A stretch of DNA of 5,145 bases from Burkholderiales bacterium (GTDB lineage: Bacteria > Pseudomonadota > Gammaproteobacteria > Burkholderiales > UBA11063): NCBI GenBank assembly GCA_020697025.1, contig JAJFBO010000168.1, positions 1-5,145 on the forward strand, written 5' to 3'. Shown one piece after another: positions 1 through 5,145 of the stretch (within the stretch, counting starts at the first letter, position 1; each line of letters starts with the position of its first letter). Below the pieces are notes generated by a model. That model ran no database searches. It was not told the DNA's origin and saw only the letters and a list, made by a program, of their open reading frames with translations. The position numbers and the translations under genes were made by a program.

Positions 1-2
1 GC

Positions 3-122
3 CAACTACAAACTAATTTAATGTTGCGTTTTGATAGAAAAAAGAAGCAAGAAGAAATAAATATTTATATGCCTAGTTTGAGAAATTTGCTTAAACCGGG
101 CGTTGAAAAGCAATGGAACTAA
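3..122 (+). CDS. 3' end of an unrecognised open frame, cut by the window edge
   Basis: An open frame enters from the left edge and ends at TAA 120-122, giving 39 residues. It is basic and charged in the middle (RKKKQEE) and ends in NLLKPGVEKQWN. The composition looks more like real protein than random AT-rich translation, but I do not recognise a family. An internal ATG lies at position 21, so a short complete ORF is also possible, although no ribosome binding site is visible before it. The perfect hairpin at 180-209 lies 57 nt after the stop and could mark the end of its transcript. It could equally be chance or a relic. Confidence 0.3.
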   Translation, partial: QLQTNLMLRFDRKKKQEEINIYMPSLRNLLKPGVEKQWN

Positions 123-179
123 AATTTATTTTAAGGAATTGAACCCGTAAAAACCTCACTACTGCATTTAACCTAAAAT

Positions 180-209
180 AATTCACTATTATTGGTATAA
201 TAGTGAATT
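180..209. repeat. Perfect 12-bp inverted repeat (AT-rich hairpin)
   Basis: AATTCACTATTA (180-191) and TAATAGTGAATT (198-209) are perfectly complementary around a 6-nt loop TTGGTA. There is no clean T-run directly after it, so a rho-independent terminator is possible but not convincing. The loop and right arm also contain TGGTATAAT (193-201), the form of an extended -10 promoter. The left-arm core AATTCACTATT recurs at 1844-1854 and 2923-2933. Confidence 0.6.
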
Positions 210-285
210 TGGTAAAATAGATTTTTCATTCTAAATATTGGCTGTAAATTGAACTTTTAGCAGGCTGAATTGTGTATTTAGCCAA

Positions 286-294
286 TGCTATATT
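286..294 (+). promoter_or_regulatory. Possible extended -10 promoter for the exported protein gene
   Basis: TGCTATATT (286-294) fits the TGnTATAAT extended -10 form with one mismatch in the hexamer and lies 37 nt before the ATG at 332. No good -35 hexamer is found at normal spacing. In DNA this AT-rich such matches arise by chance, so the call is tentative. Confidence 0.25.
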
Positions 295-331
295 TAATAC
301 CCTAATAATAAATATTGAAAGAGATAAATAA

Positions 332-802
332 ATGACGATCAAGCAAGTAATTATTAAAGTTGTATTACCAATAATGATGATAGGAGCTAGCAATTATGCT
401 TATACTGATGAAGCTAGCATGACTATTAATGTAACTAATTTAACTACTTGTCTAGTTACATGCCCGGACATGGGTTGTAGGGATGTATATAATCCGAAAA
501 AAGTTGACGGTTATCCAGTTTATGCTCTCTATAAAGATACTGTAGGTGGCCCTCTAGTTACAGATAAACTACTGCAAATTGATGAAAATGCTAATATAAA
601 ATATAGTGATCTTTCCGCATCGAATTACTTTTCTATAAATTTAAGCAAGTATAATACTGGGGCGTACCTTTATGGATATGGTAGTGCAGATCCTCTTCGC
701 TATAATAATAGTTACATTGTACAATTTATAGCAGATAATTATCACACTGATAACCCTGGATTGCTATTATGGTCGATAAACCCCTGCGCCACATTAAAAT
801 AA
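332..802 (+). CDS. Small exported protein with four cysteines, function unknown
   Basis: This is a complete ORF of 156 residues. The N-terminus has a lysine at residue 4, a hydrophobic stretch (about residues 5-19) and small residues GAS at 18-20, which is a Sec-type signal peptide; cleavage is likely around residues 20-24. The mature part is rich in Tyr, Asn and Ser and has four cysteines (40, 44, 49, 152), an even number that would fit two disulfides in the periplasm or outside the cell. C40, C44 and C49 form a tight cluster (CLVTCPDMGC). No catalytic motif, membrane segment or known domain is recognisable. A weak Shine-Dalgarno AAAGAGA (318-324) sits 7 nt before the ATG. The frame is intact, unlike most of its neighbours, which suggests it is expressed or recently acquired. 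It has no operon partner. It could be a secreted effector or envelope protein, but that is a guess. Confidence 0.75.
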   Translation: MTIKQVIIKVVLPIMMIGASNYAYTDEASMTINVTNLTTCLVTCPDMGCRDVYNPKKVDGYPVYALYKDTVGGPLVTDKLLQIDENANIKYSDLSASNYFSINLSKYNTGAYLYGYGSADPLRYNNSYIVQFIADNYHTDNPGLLLWSINPCATLK

Positions 803-876
803 ATAATTACCAAATAGTACTTATCTATGATTTAAATAGAGTTGTGATTACGTAAATATAGAAATGGTTTAAATTC

Positions 877-915
877 GCACCTGAAATTCAATAAAATTCA
901 TAAAATTTCAGGTGC
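877..915. repeat. Perfect 12-bp inverted repeat at the end of the broken PLP-enzyme gene
   Basis: GCACCTGAAATT (877-888) and AATTTCAGGTGC (904-915) are perfectly complementary around a 15-nt loop. No T-run follows on either strand, so this is not a standard rho-independent terminator. It lies between the convergent exported-protein gene and the decayed minus-strand gene, and covers the last codons of the latter. It might act as a bidirectional terminator or RNA end stabiliser, or mark a rearrangement that removed the rest of the gene. Confidence 0.55.
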
Positions 916-1440
916 TTCAAGGGTAAATTTTGTCATATATCTTGCTACTAGCTCAGTACTGCCTAGTTTTACCTGAACAATTGCGCTTGGATGGCCCAAA
1001 ACCTCAAATCCTGCTTCTTGCATAAGCTTTCCTAGATAATTTATGTTTTCCATAAGTTTGTCACGCCTTTGCCTACCCTCTTCTGATTACATAATTTCTA
1101 AACATGCAGACACAATAGCTACTTGAATGGGAGATATAGCATTAGTAAAAGTTAATGGGCCGCAACTAAAGCGCAGTGCTAATTTTAAAGCCGGATGGTT
1201 TGTTGCGACATACCACCCACCATTTGAAGCAAAAGCTTTTGAGAAACTGCCCATTATGATATCTACTTTACCTACCCCATATTTTGCACTTCTAAAAAGC
1301 CTCTTCCAGTCGGTCCAAAGCACCCTAAATCATGTGCCATATCAACTAATAAAGTTGCCTTATACTTATTACATAACTCTTGCAAAGCTAAGACGGGTCA
1401 TGCCCGGATACGTGTAAAAATAGGACCTCTCACAAAATTG
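898..1440 (-). pseudogene. Decayed alpha-oxoamine synthase family PLP enzyme (KBL/BioF/ALAS/SPT-like)
   Basis: Read on the minus strand, the pieces follow the family order. They are NKYKATLLVDMAHDLG (the aspartate segment contacting PLP), CFGPTGRGFLEVQNMG, then KVDIIMGSFSKAFASNGG with the PLP lysine codon at 1237-1239, then CGPLTFTNAISPIQ, then a C-terminal part with LGHPSAIVQVKLG. At least two lesions are clear. A frameshift falls at the C-run 1275-1278, between GFLEVQNMG and GVGKVD. An in-frame TAA lies at 1087-1089, after which the same frame stays family-like to TGA 898-900. A further frame change near 1390 is likely, joining YFYTYPGMTRL to ALQELCNKYKA. Family members are about 400 residues; here the N-terminal part and about the last 70 residues are missing or unrecognisable. 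Such enzymes condense an amino acid with an acyl-CoA. Which member this was (2-amino-3-ketobutyrate ligase, 8-amino-7-oxononanoate, aminolevulinate or sphingoid-base synthase, or a CqsA/LqsA-type signal synthase) cannot be told from the remnant. Confidence 0.85.
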
Positions 1441-1647
1441 CATCCCATTTTGGTATTCTATCGCTCATCCCTCAAAAAGATAAAATGTTGATTAAATTAT
1501 ATAACAAAATTCTTAGCGCAAATTTTCTTGCTGCATGGACTAGCTGGCACATTTGCACAGAAAAATTATTTACTTTTAAAATTAGCTTAACTTTGTCATT
1601 ACCATAGTAAAAACCATACATCCACTTTCAGCATCTTCATAATCTGA

Positions 1648-1687
1648 TGAATCTTACCTATAAATCCGGACAAAAAATTAGCAAGGA
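1648..1687 (+). repeat. Solo insertion-sequence end, same type as the IS3 element at 4837
   Basis: The sequence starting TGAATCTTACCTA at 1648 matches the IS end at 4837 at 31 of 40 ungapped positions: 13 of 13 first, then the shared CCGGACA and CAAGGA. Both begin with TG and point rightwards, so they are not the two ends of one element. No transposase remnant is recognisable next to it. It is best read as the relic of an older copy or of a deletion that left one end behind. Confidence 0.6.
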
Positions 1688-1751
1688 AAATTATTCAATG
1701 TGCTAATATTTGTCTGAAAGGTAATTTAAATGAACCAAAAAATTAATAAAA

Positions 1752-1904
1752 ATGATGAGATACATGTCTATCTATTTAAAAATTGAGCAAGCATTGCATG
1801 CCGAATAAAGTAAAATTAAAGATCTAGCAGCTGCATTTACCTTAATTCACTATTGTGTGCTTAGAAATATAATTCAAGTTATCAAAGTAGCATTTACAGA
1901 CTAA
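1752..1904 (+). pseudogene. Short broken reading frame, possibly an HTH protein relic
   Basis: From ATG 1752 (or 1764) the frame reads YLKIEQALHAE, then TAA at 1806-1808, then continues in the same frame as SKIKDLAAAFTL and HYCVLRNI to TAA 1902-1904. The part after the stop has the alternating helical look of a helix-turn-helix segment, as in transposase or repressor N-termini. The whole is only 51 codons and no family can be named. It lies about 100 bp inside the solo IS end at 1648, so it could be an eroded IS gene. It may also be chance. Confidence 0.25.
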
Positions 1905-1950
1905 AATCTATTTTTTATCAGGAAATTTGGCACCTTTTTTTACGAGCTTT

Positions 1951-1980
1951 CGATAATCTAATAGTTATCGCTTGTTTTTT
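1951..1980 (+). terminator. Weak terminator-like hairpin with T-run
   Basis: CGATAA (1951-1956) pairs with TTATCG (1965-1970) around an 8-nt loop and is followed by CTTGTTTTTT ending at 1980. The stem is only 6 bp and AT-rich. It lies 46 nt after the stop of the broken frame ending at 1904, where a terminator would be expected. There is no other support. Confidence 0.3.
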
Positions 1981-2031
1981 ACCAGCAATTACTATTATGT
2001 TACCTAGCGAAAATTATAATAAAAAATATGA

Positions 2032-2057
2032 GGGTGGGTTGTGCCCTACTTCACCCC
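2032..2057. repeat. GC-rich imperfect hairpin in AT-rich surroundings
   Basis: GGGTG (2032-2036) can pair with CACCC (2052-2056), and inside it GGG (2036-2038) with CCC (2044-2046), although the two stems share G2036. The patch stands out by its G and C content from the AT-rich flanks, and is followed by TTATTTAG. It could be part of a terminator, the end of a decayed mobile element, or a structured RNA relic. I cannot decide between these. Confidence 0.3.
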
Positions 2058-2246
2058 TTATTTAGTTTATGTATGTTATAAGATAAATACGCGCAGTATT
2101 ATAAATTGATAAAACAAAAAATATATTGATTGTTAAATTTTCACTTTACTTATTATGGCAAGAAGCTTAATATTAAATAGTTCTTATATAAATATTTACA
2201 ATGAACTTATAGAAGATTTAGATAATCTTGACTATAATCTTTTTCA

Positions 2247-2344
2247 GGGGCTGTTGCAATCTGGAAAAAACCGCATTTTTAATTTTGCAACCAATTGATT
2301 TTACTCAATATAAAAATTTATTGATTTCAGATTTCAACAACCTC
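2247..2344. mobile_element. 98-bp inverted-repeat element (MITE-like or IS remnant)
   Basis: The left end GGGGCTGTTGCAATCTG (2247-2263) and the reverse complement of the right end, GAGGTTGTTGAAATCTG, agree at 14 of 17 positions. The interior is about 65 bp with no coding content. Several IS families have ends beginning with a G-run and CTGTTGCAA, so a non-autonomous derivative is likely, but I cannot name the family. No convincing target-site duplication is visible (TTTTTCA on the left, TTTGAG on the right). Removing it restores a reading frame across the junction. An RNA hairpin without mobility is the alternative. Confidence 0.45.
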
Positions 2345-2361
2345 TTTGAGTAAAAATAATG

Positions 2362-2377
2362 CATTCATTAATGAATG
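2362..2377. repeat. Perfect 16-bp palindrome
   Basis: CATTCATTAATGAATG is identical to its own reverse complement with no spacer, the shape of a dimeric-repressor operator. It lies within the second half of the split small gene, 176 bp before the pentapeptide gene and 123 bp before that gene's likely promoter, so a role as operator is doubtful. It is AT-rich and could be chance. Confidence 0.35.
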
Positions 2378-2484
2378 TTACAAATTGGAAATAGAGGTAG
2401 GATCTTATTCATACTAATTATTAGATTGGCTACATAGAAAACTGATTGACTTAAATAGAGTCAAAGAAAATAATTATCTTGATG

Positions 2485-2493
2485 TGATATAAT
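2485..2493 (+). promoter_or_regulatory. Extended -10 promoter for the pentapeptide-repeat gene
   Basis: TGATATAAT (2485-2493) is a perfect TGnTATAAT extended -10, 59 nt before the ATG at 2553, so transcription would start near 2500 with a leader of about 50 nt. No -35 hexamer at normal spacing is evident, which is acceptable for this promoter class. A ribosome binding site AGGAAAA follows at 2542-2548. Confidence 0.45.
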
Positions 2494-2552
2494 TCTTTTT
2501 TATATAAATAGGAATAATATTTAAAATAACACTTTAATAATAGGAAAAATAT

Positions 2553-2924
2553 ATGAAAAAATTAACTTTTTTAACGGCCTTTTTATTAACTAGTGCAGCA
2601 ATTGCGAATGCTTATAATCCAAGCGACTTAGATGCATTTAACAAAACTAATATTTGTAATGGGTGCGATTTAAGTAATGCTATAATAAATGGTAACCATT
2701 CTTAAGCTAGTTTGGTAAACGCTAACCTCAGCGGTTCTTCTGCATCTTATATAGATTTATCACAAGCTACTCTTACTGGCGCAAATATGACTAATAGCAA
2801 TCTTATAAACGCTAATCTATCAGCTGCTAACCTAACAAATGCTGTATTGGTTATGGCAACTTTGGAAGGTACTAATCTATATGGAGATAAAGTTACAAGT
2901 GAGCGATTAGCACAATTATTATAA
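2553..2924 (+). pseudogene. Exported pentapeptide-repeat protein, interrupted by one TAA
   Basis: The original gene has 123 codons. A Sec signal peptide (KK, hydrophobic residues 4-17, then ANA before Y21) is followed by a short linker with C35 and C38 (CNGCDL). Then come about 15 consecutive pentapeptide repeats of the A(D/N)LXX type, such as LVNAN, LTGAN, LINAN and LSAAN, and a tail ending SERLAQLL. Codon 51 is TAA (2703-2705). The five-residue register runs through the stop unbroken (NGN-HS*AS-LVNAN), so a single substitution, for example of a CAA codon, explains it. Pentapeptide repeats fold as a right-handed quadrilateral beta-helix, used in protein interaction or DNA mimicry; the specific role here is unknown. 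A restart at TTG 2712 would lack the signal peptide and has no ribosome binding site. ATG 2553 is supported by AGGAAAA at 2542-2548 and by the signal peptide. Confidence 0.85.
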
Positions 2925-2940
2925 TTCACTATTAGCAACT

Positions 2941-2949
2941 TGTTATAAT
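2941..2949 (+). promoter_or_regulatory. Extended -10 promoter for the frm operon
   Basis: TGTTATAAT (2941-2949) is a perfect extended -10 lying 17 bp after the pentapeptide stop and 29 nt before the frmA ATG, giving a start near 2956 and a short leader. No -35 hexamer at normal spacing is evident. The copy of AATTCACTATT at 2923-2933 sits just upstream, where an activator or repressor could bind. No frmR-type regulator gene is in the window. Confidence 0.5.
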
Positions 2950-2964
2950 TATGGGATATTAAAT

Positions 2965-3988
<1,024 letters not shown>

Positions 3989-3990
3989 TT

Positions 3991-4800
3991 ATGCAAATAT
4001 TAAAATCAAGCAAATGTTTTGGTGGTGAAGTTCGCTTTTACGAACATGATTCACTTATTACTAAAACCAAAATGCGTTTTTCAGTCTTTTTACCGTTGCA
4101 GGCAAATCCACCAGTTAGTTGCATGCTATGGCTGTCCGGTCTTACCTGTACCGAAGAAAATTTTATAATAAAAGCTGGCGCACAAAAATACCTGGCTGAT
4201 AAAAATATCATGCTGCTCTGTCCAGATACTTCGCCACGTGGTTTAACTTTGCCCTATGAACATGAATCTGATGATTTTGGTTCGGGTGCAAGTTTTTATT
4301 TGAGTGCATCAACTCCAGGCTACAAAGATCACTACGATATGTATAATTATATTAATAATGAATTATACAATTTAATTAAAACTGAATTCATATCATCTAA
4401 TGCTAAAATTTCAATCTGTGGACATTCTATGGGTGGCCACGGTGCACTTGTAATTGGTTTAAAAAACCCATACAAGTATTATAAAATTTCAGCTTTTGCT
4501 CCAATTGTTAATCCAAGTCAGTGTCCATGGGGGCAAAAAGCCTTTAATGGATATTTAGGAAATGATAAAGAAGAATGGAAGATATGGGATGCAACTGAAT
4601 TAATGAAATCAGGCTTCTGTCATCCACAACCAATAATTATTGAACAAGGCTTATCTGACCCATTTCTTGAAAAGCAGCTCTTGACTGAAAATTTTGCCAA
4701 AGTTTGTGAAGATTATGGACAAACTTTACAAGTAAATTACCATGAGGGATATGATCATAGTTATTGGTTTATTGCAAGCTTTATTGAATGGCACATTTAA
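3991..4800 (+). CDS. frmB: S-formylglutathione hydrolase (esterase D family)
   Basis: This cytoplasmic enzyme hydrolyses S-formylglutathione to formate and glutathione, the second step of formaldehyde detoxification. The 269-residue alpha/beta-hydrolase has the family motifs LSGLTCTEENF (49-58), PDTSPRG (78-84), the nucleophile in GHSMGGHGA (S146), SAFAPIVNP (167-175), the acid in GLSDPFL (D223) and the base in YDHSYWF (H256). It starts 2 nt after the original frmA stop with no Shine-Dalgarno, so it was probably translated by coupling. The new stop at 3890, 100 nt upstream, should weaken that. The C-terminus stops at FIEWHI, about ten residues short of E. coli FrmB and human esterase D, which continue through a final helix; the catalytic residues are unaffected. 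The frame is otherwise intact. Also called fghA. Family identity is secure; continued activity is inferred. Confidence 0.95.
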   Translation: MQILKSSKCFGGEVRFYEHDSLITKTKMRFSVFLPLQANPPVSCMLWLSGLTCTEENFIIKAGAQKYLADKNIMLLCPDTSPRGLTLPYEHESDDFGSGASFYLSASTPGYKDHYDMYNYINNELYNLIKTEFISSNAKISICGHSMGGHGALVIGLKNPYKYYKISAFAPIVNPSQCPWGQKAFNGYLGNDKEEWKIWDATELMKSGFCHPQPIIIEQGLSDPFLEKQLLTENFAKVCEDYGQTLQVNYHEGYDHSYWFIASFIEWHI

Positions 4801-4836
4801 TATAATTAAAACTTGAATTATGAATAATAGGTTAAC

Positions 4837-4876
4837 TGAATCTTACCTAATTAACCGGACACAAGCTTTACAAGGA
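4837..4876 (+). repeat. Terminal inverted repeat of the IS3-family element
   Basis: It starts TGAATCTTACCTAATTAACC and contains CCGGACA and CAAGGA. This is the transposase 3' end (right end) of the element. The boundary at 4837 is inferred from the TG terminus and from the match to 1648 beginning there. The exact inner limit of the repeat cannot be set without the other end. Confidence 0.6.
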
Positions 4877-4903
4877 TTTCCTGTTTAAAAAAATATTTTA
4901 TAA

Positions 4904-5145
4904 CTATGCCGATTTCACCACCATTTTCAGATTCATATTCATATTTTTGCTTTCATTAACTGGTAGTATTACTTCTAACTCTTCAAATTCAACCGGAGTT
5001 AAATAGCCAATTTTTGAATGGATCCTTTGCGTATTATACCAACCCTCAATGTAATCAAAGATGCCAAGCTTAGCTTGATCTCTAGTAGTAAATCTGGTTT
5101 GATTTATATACTCTTTTTTAATAATCCCAAAGAAATTCTCGGCTA
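4904..5145 (-). CDS. IS3-family transposase OrfB, C-terminal 80 residues (partial)
   Basis: The frame enters from the right edge and ends at TAG (4904-4906). It opens with AENFFGIIKKEY, where the glutamate matches the last acid of the DDE catalytic triad (family pattern E-x-F-F-x-x-K-x-E). It continues with an RF-T-R segment, then IFDYIEGWYNTQRIHSKIGY and LTPVEFE, the classic IS3/rve_3 C-terminus. The tail has a Met/Asn-rich run (NMNMNLKM) before the stop. Within the window the frame is free of stops, so this copy may be intact, unlike the genes around it. The first two aspartates and the orfA part lie outside. OrfB is normally made by programmed frameshifting from orfA, which cannot be checked here. 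Confidence 0.92.
   Translation of the reverse strand, partial: AENFFGIIKKEYINQTRFTTRDQAKLGIFDYIEGWYNTQRIHSKIGYLTPVEFEELEVILPVNESKNMNMNLKMVVKSA

Larger units (their letters stand above)
1441..2154. other. Gene-poor stretch with only relics
   Basis: No intact gene is supported here on either strand. I find a solo IS3-type end at 1648-1687, a broken HTH-like frame at 1752-1904, a weak terminator-like hairpin at 1951-1980 and a small GC-rich patch at 2032-2057. A minus-strand open stretch of about 50 codons (about 1475-1630) has no recognisable motif. It may be the eroded upstream part of the PLP-enzyme gene. The rest is AT-rich with frequent stops in every frame. Confidence 0.6.
2155..2492 (+). 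pseudogene. Small gene of unknown function split by a 98-bp element
   Basis: The first half starts at ATG 2155 and reads MARSLILNSSYINIYNELIE, then DLDNLDYNLF, before it runs into the inverted-repeat element at 2247. After the element the frame SKNNAFINECYKLEIEVG continues to an in-frame TAA at 2415-2417, then LLDWLHRKLIDLNRVKENN to TAA 2490-2492. When exactly 2247-2344 is removed, both halves fall in one frame, giving about 79 residues plus the stop. The joined protein would be acidic and helical, with no signal peptide and no recognisable domain. No ribosome binding site precedes 2155 and an in-frame stop lies at 2134, so the true 5' end is uncertain. Two lesions (insertion and TAA) suggest it is dead. 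Confidence 0.4.
4837..5145 (-). mobile_element. IS3-family insertion sequence, transposase-end part, cut by the window edge
   Basis: The element runs from its terminal repeat at 4837 off the right edge. It contains the C-terminal part of an IS3-type transposase (orfB) on the minus strand, with its stop 67 bp inside the end. The outermost bases TG, read inwards, fit the TG...CA ends of the IS3 family. It lies 36 bp beyond the hydrolase stop, so it has not cut that gene, but it may have removed or replaced the natural terminator. The other end and the target duplication are outside the window. Confidence 0.8.

Noticed and set aside
131..150. GGTTCAATTCC on the minus strand resembles a tRNA T-loop.
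   Set aside because: The flanking bases do not form a T-stem, and no acceptor or anticodon arm is found around it.
1127..1417. A 96-codon plus-strand open frame.
   Set aside because: It lies opposite the PLP-enzyme relic, whose minus-strand translation carries clear family motifs. The plus frame has none.
1475..1630. A minus-strand open stretch of about 50 codons upstream of the PLP-enzyme relic.
   Set aside because: It shows no motif of the family or of any other, and has no convincing start. It was kept only as a remark in the gene-poor stretch.
1087..2705. In-frame TAA codons in four separate frames (1087, 1806, 2415, 2703) suggested that TAA might be recoded as an amino acid.
   Set aside because: The exported protein and the hydrolase end at TAA without family-like sequence after it, the original frmA also ended at TAA, and other lesions (frameshift, deletion) occur nearby. 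Ordinary gene decay explains it better.
2747..2938. A 63-codon minus-strand open frame.
   Set aside because: It is antisense to the pentapeptide repeats, whose period-5 structure on the plus strand is unmistakable.

Overview
This AT-rich window looks like part of a decaying, host-restricted proteobacterial genome. A gammaproteobacterium is my best guess, from the close resemblance of the formaldehyde genes to E. coli FrmA and FrmB, but no rRNA or phylogenetic marker is present. Only two full-length genes look intact. Most other recognisable coding sequence is interrupted by stop codons, frameshifts, deletions or mobile DNA.

Layout. Positions 1-331 hold the tail of an unrecognised reading frame (3-122), a perfect AT-rich hairpin (180-209) and the leader of a small exported protein with four cysteines (332-802). 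Positions 898-1440 on the minus strand hold the wreck of an alpha-oxoamine synthase (PLP enzyme), still showing its lysine motif SFSKAF. Positions 1441-2154 have no intact gene, but contain a solo IS end (1648), a broken HTH-like frame (1752-1904), a weak terminator-like hairpin and a small GC-rich patch. At 2155-2492 a small gene of unknown function seems to be split by a 98-bp inverted-repeat element (2247-2344); removing the element restores one reading frame. At 2553-2924 there is an exported pentapeptide-repeat protein with a single in-frame TAA.

Positions 2979-4800 carry the glutathione-dependent formaldehyde detoxification pair. The first gene, frmA/adhC (S-hydroxymethylglutathione dehydrogenase), has lost roughly 100 bp near its 3' end, with a frameshift. 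The second, S-formylglutathione hydrolase, keeps its catalytic triad and starts 2 nt after the original frmA stop. The pathway would oxidise S-hydroxymethylglutathione to S-formylglutathione (FrmA) and hydrolyse that to formate and glutathione (hydrolase). With FrmA broken, the remaining hydrolase probably lacks its upstream partner unless another dehydrogenase exists elsewhere.

Positions 4837-5145 are the 3' end of an IS3-family insertion sequence on the minus strand, 36 bp downstream of the hydrolase gene. Its end matches the solo end at 1648 at 31 of 40 positions.

I found no CRISPR array, tRNA, rRNA or riboswitch. I do not see a clear new biological system. The most interesting signals are the small inverted-repeat element in a split gene, the recurring 11-mer AATTCACTATT, and the pathway being caught during decay.
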